Shown: piece by piece, positions 63,475-64,000 of the stretch
Layout: the number at the start of each line of letters is the position of its first letter
Numbering within the stretch: the first letter of the stretch is position 1
Origin: Flavobacterium sp.
Lineage (GTDB): Bacteria; Bacteroidota; Bacteroidia; Flavobacteriales; Flavobacteriaceae
Direction of reading: 5' to 3'
Assembly: GCA_029946065.1 (NCBI GenBank)
Contig: JAQSDU010000017.1
Location: forward strand, 62,001-126,000
DNA: 64,000 nt
Program-made: the position numbers and the translations under genes
Notes under the pieces: model-generated
The model's input: the letters and a program-made list of their open reading frames with translations, nothing else
The model's database searches: none
Told to the model about the DNA's origin: nothing

Positions 63475-63999
63475 ATGAGAAAATTAGTTTTTACAATCGT
63501 TTTAGCTTTAATGCCGGTCATTTTTTTCGGACAATCTGTCTTTGATAAATTTGACGGTCCGGATGAGATTACAACCGTAATCGTTACAAAAAAAATGTTC
63601 AGTATGATTGGCGGTGTCGATACCAAAGACAAGGAAGCCCAACAATATATGGCTTTAGTCAAAAAACTCGATAACCTAAAAGTCTTTACTACAGAAAGTT
63701 CAAAATACGCTGCGGATATGAAAACAACAGCCGACAAATATGCAAAAACAGCCGGTTTGGAAGAGTTAATGCGTGTTAACGACAAAGGACAAAGCATCAA
63801 AATTATGATCAAATCAGGCGCAAAAGACACGCAGGTAAGAGAATTGCTAATGTTCATTGAAGGTACTGGAAAGAATAACCAGACTGTTTTGTTATCTTTA
63901 ATGGGAAATTTTGATCTTAATGAACTGTCTGTTCTTACCGATAAGATGAATCTTCCTGGCGGAGACAGCCTTAAAAAAGCCGGAAAAGGCGCAAAATAA
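63475..63999 (+). CDS. DUF4252 domain-containing protein
   Basis: A 174-aa exported protein (signal ending FFGQ) of the DUF4252 family, with KFDGPDEITTVIVTKKMFSMI near the start, KKLDNLKVFTTES and MRVNDKGQSIKIMIKSG later, and a short basic tail. Function is unknown. It follows the ECF sigma/anti-sigma pair and is probably in the same operon, as is common in Flavobacteria, so it may be a target or sensor part of that circuit. It is complete, with its stop at 63997-63999. Confidence 0.9.
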   Translation: MRKLVFTIVLALMPVIFFGQSVFDKFDGPDEITTVIVTKKMFSMIGGVDTKDKEAQQYMALVKKLDNLKVFTTESSKYAADMKTTADKYAKTAGLEELMRVNDKGQSIKIMIKSGAKDTQVRELLMFIEGTGKNNQTVLLSLMGNFDLNELSVLTDKMNLPGGDSLKKAGKGAK

Positions 64000-64000
64000 A

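Noticed and set aside
1..64000. CRISPR arrays, tRNA and rRNA genes
   Set aside because: By eye, I found no regularly spaced direct repeats with unique spacers and no tRNA cloverleaf or rRNA sequence; a tRNAscan and CRISPR finder run would settle this.

Overview
The window looks like a chromosomal segment of a member of the Flavobacteriaceae, most like Flavobacterium. The evidence is AT-rich DNA, many promoters with the Bacteroidetes -7 element TAnnTTTG, and family markers: a T9SS sorting tail, DUF4199/DUF4252/DUF5777/DUF5074-type proteins, lipoproteins with a bare Cys after a short signal, a CarB without the allosteric domain, and 6S RNA beside zapA. I saw no phage, insertion sequence, CRISPR array, tRNA or rRNA. 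Most of the window is ordinary core or near-core genome.

Layout. 1-2.8 kb: the tail of a histidine kinase, then (minus strand) a coiled-coil gene, zapA, a 6S RNA candidate and rny. 2.9-7.9 kb: an M23 peptidase, a TonB-dependent receptor and an EF-hand lipoprotein. 8.2-12.2 kb: a minus-strand operon of outer-membrane porin, imelysin lipoprotein and DUF1111 dihaem protein, probably concerned with iron. 12.3-18.3 kb: DUF2971, an MsbA-like ABC exporter, phosphohexomutase, GT2 glycosyltransferase and DUF4199. 18.5-29.7 kb: housekeeping genes (L31 type B, GlmU-like protein, MtaB, pirin/GNAT pair, hydrolase, lytic transglycosylase, L34, CarB). 29.7-36.9 kb: methyltransferase, histidine-rich collar-like secreted protein, GH3 glucosidase, membrane protein and Kir potassium channel.

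36.9-47.2 kb is the most distinctive stretch, a dense set of envelope redox genes: YceI, a c-type cytochrome lipoprotein, an OB-fold protein, a DUF5777 barrel, a tight msrB-DUF1223-msrA-YHS operon, a DM13 lipoprotein paired with a cysteine-motif barrel, and an ASPIC/UnbV T9SS-secreted protein next to a dihaem cytochrome. 47.3-52.6 kb: thioesterase, RmuC, MATE exporter, pseudouridine synthase and TrmL. 52.8-54.5 kb: a stand-alone methyltransferase with features recalling polyketide-synthase (AprA-type) methyltransferases.

54.5-60.7 kb is a divergent vitamin B12 uptake locus: an ABC importer (binding lipoprotein, permease, ATPase) on the minus strand, and on the plus strand a cobalamin riboswitch, a BtuB-type receptor and a beta-propeller lipoprotein that may be a BtuG counterpart. 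A Flavobacterium-style repeat appears to be built into a variable arm of the riboswitch. 60.8-64 kb: S41 peptidase lipoprotein, then an ECF sigma factor overlapping a short putative anti-sigma protein and a DUF4252 protein.

Intergenic spaces hold several large dyad repeats (8.1, 18.9, 39.5, 52.7 and 57.7 kb). They are probably dispersed genomic repeats, and some may also act as terminators. Nothing in the window is certainly a new system. The best candidates for follow-up are the methyltransferase, the envelope redox cluster and the repeat-bearing riboswitch.
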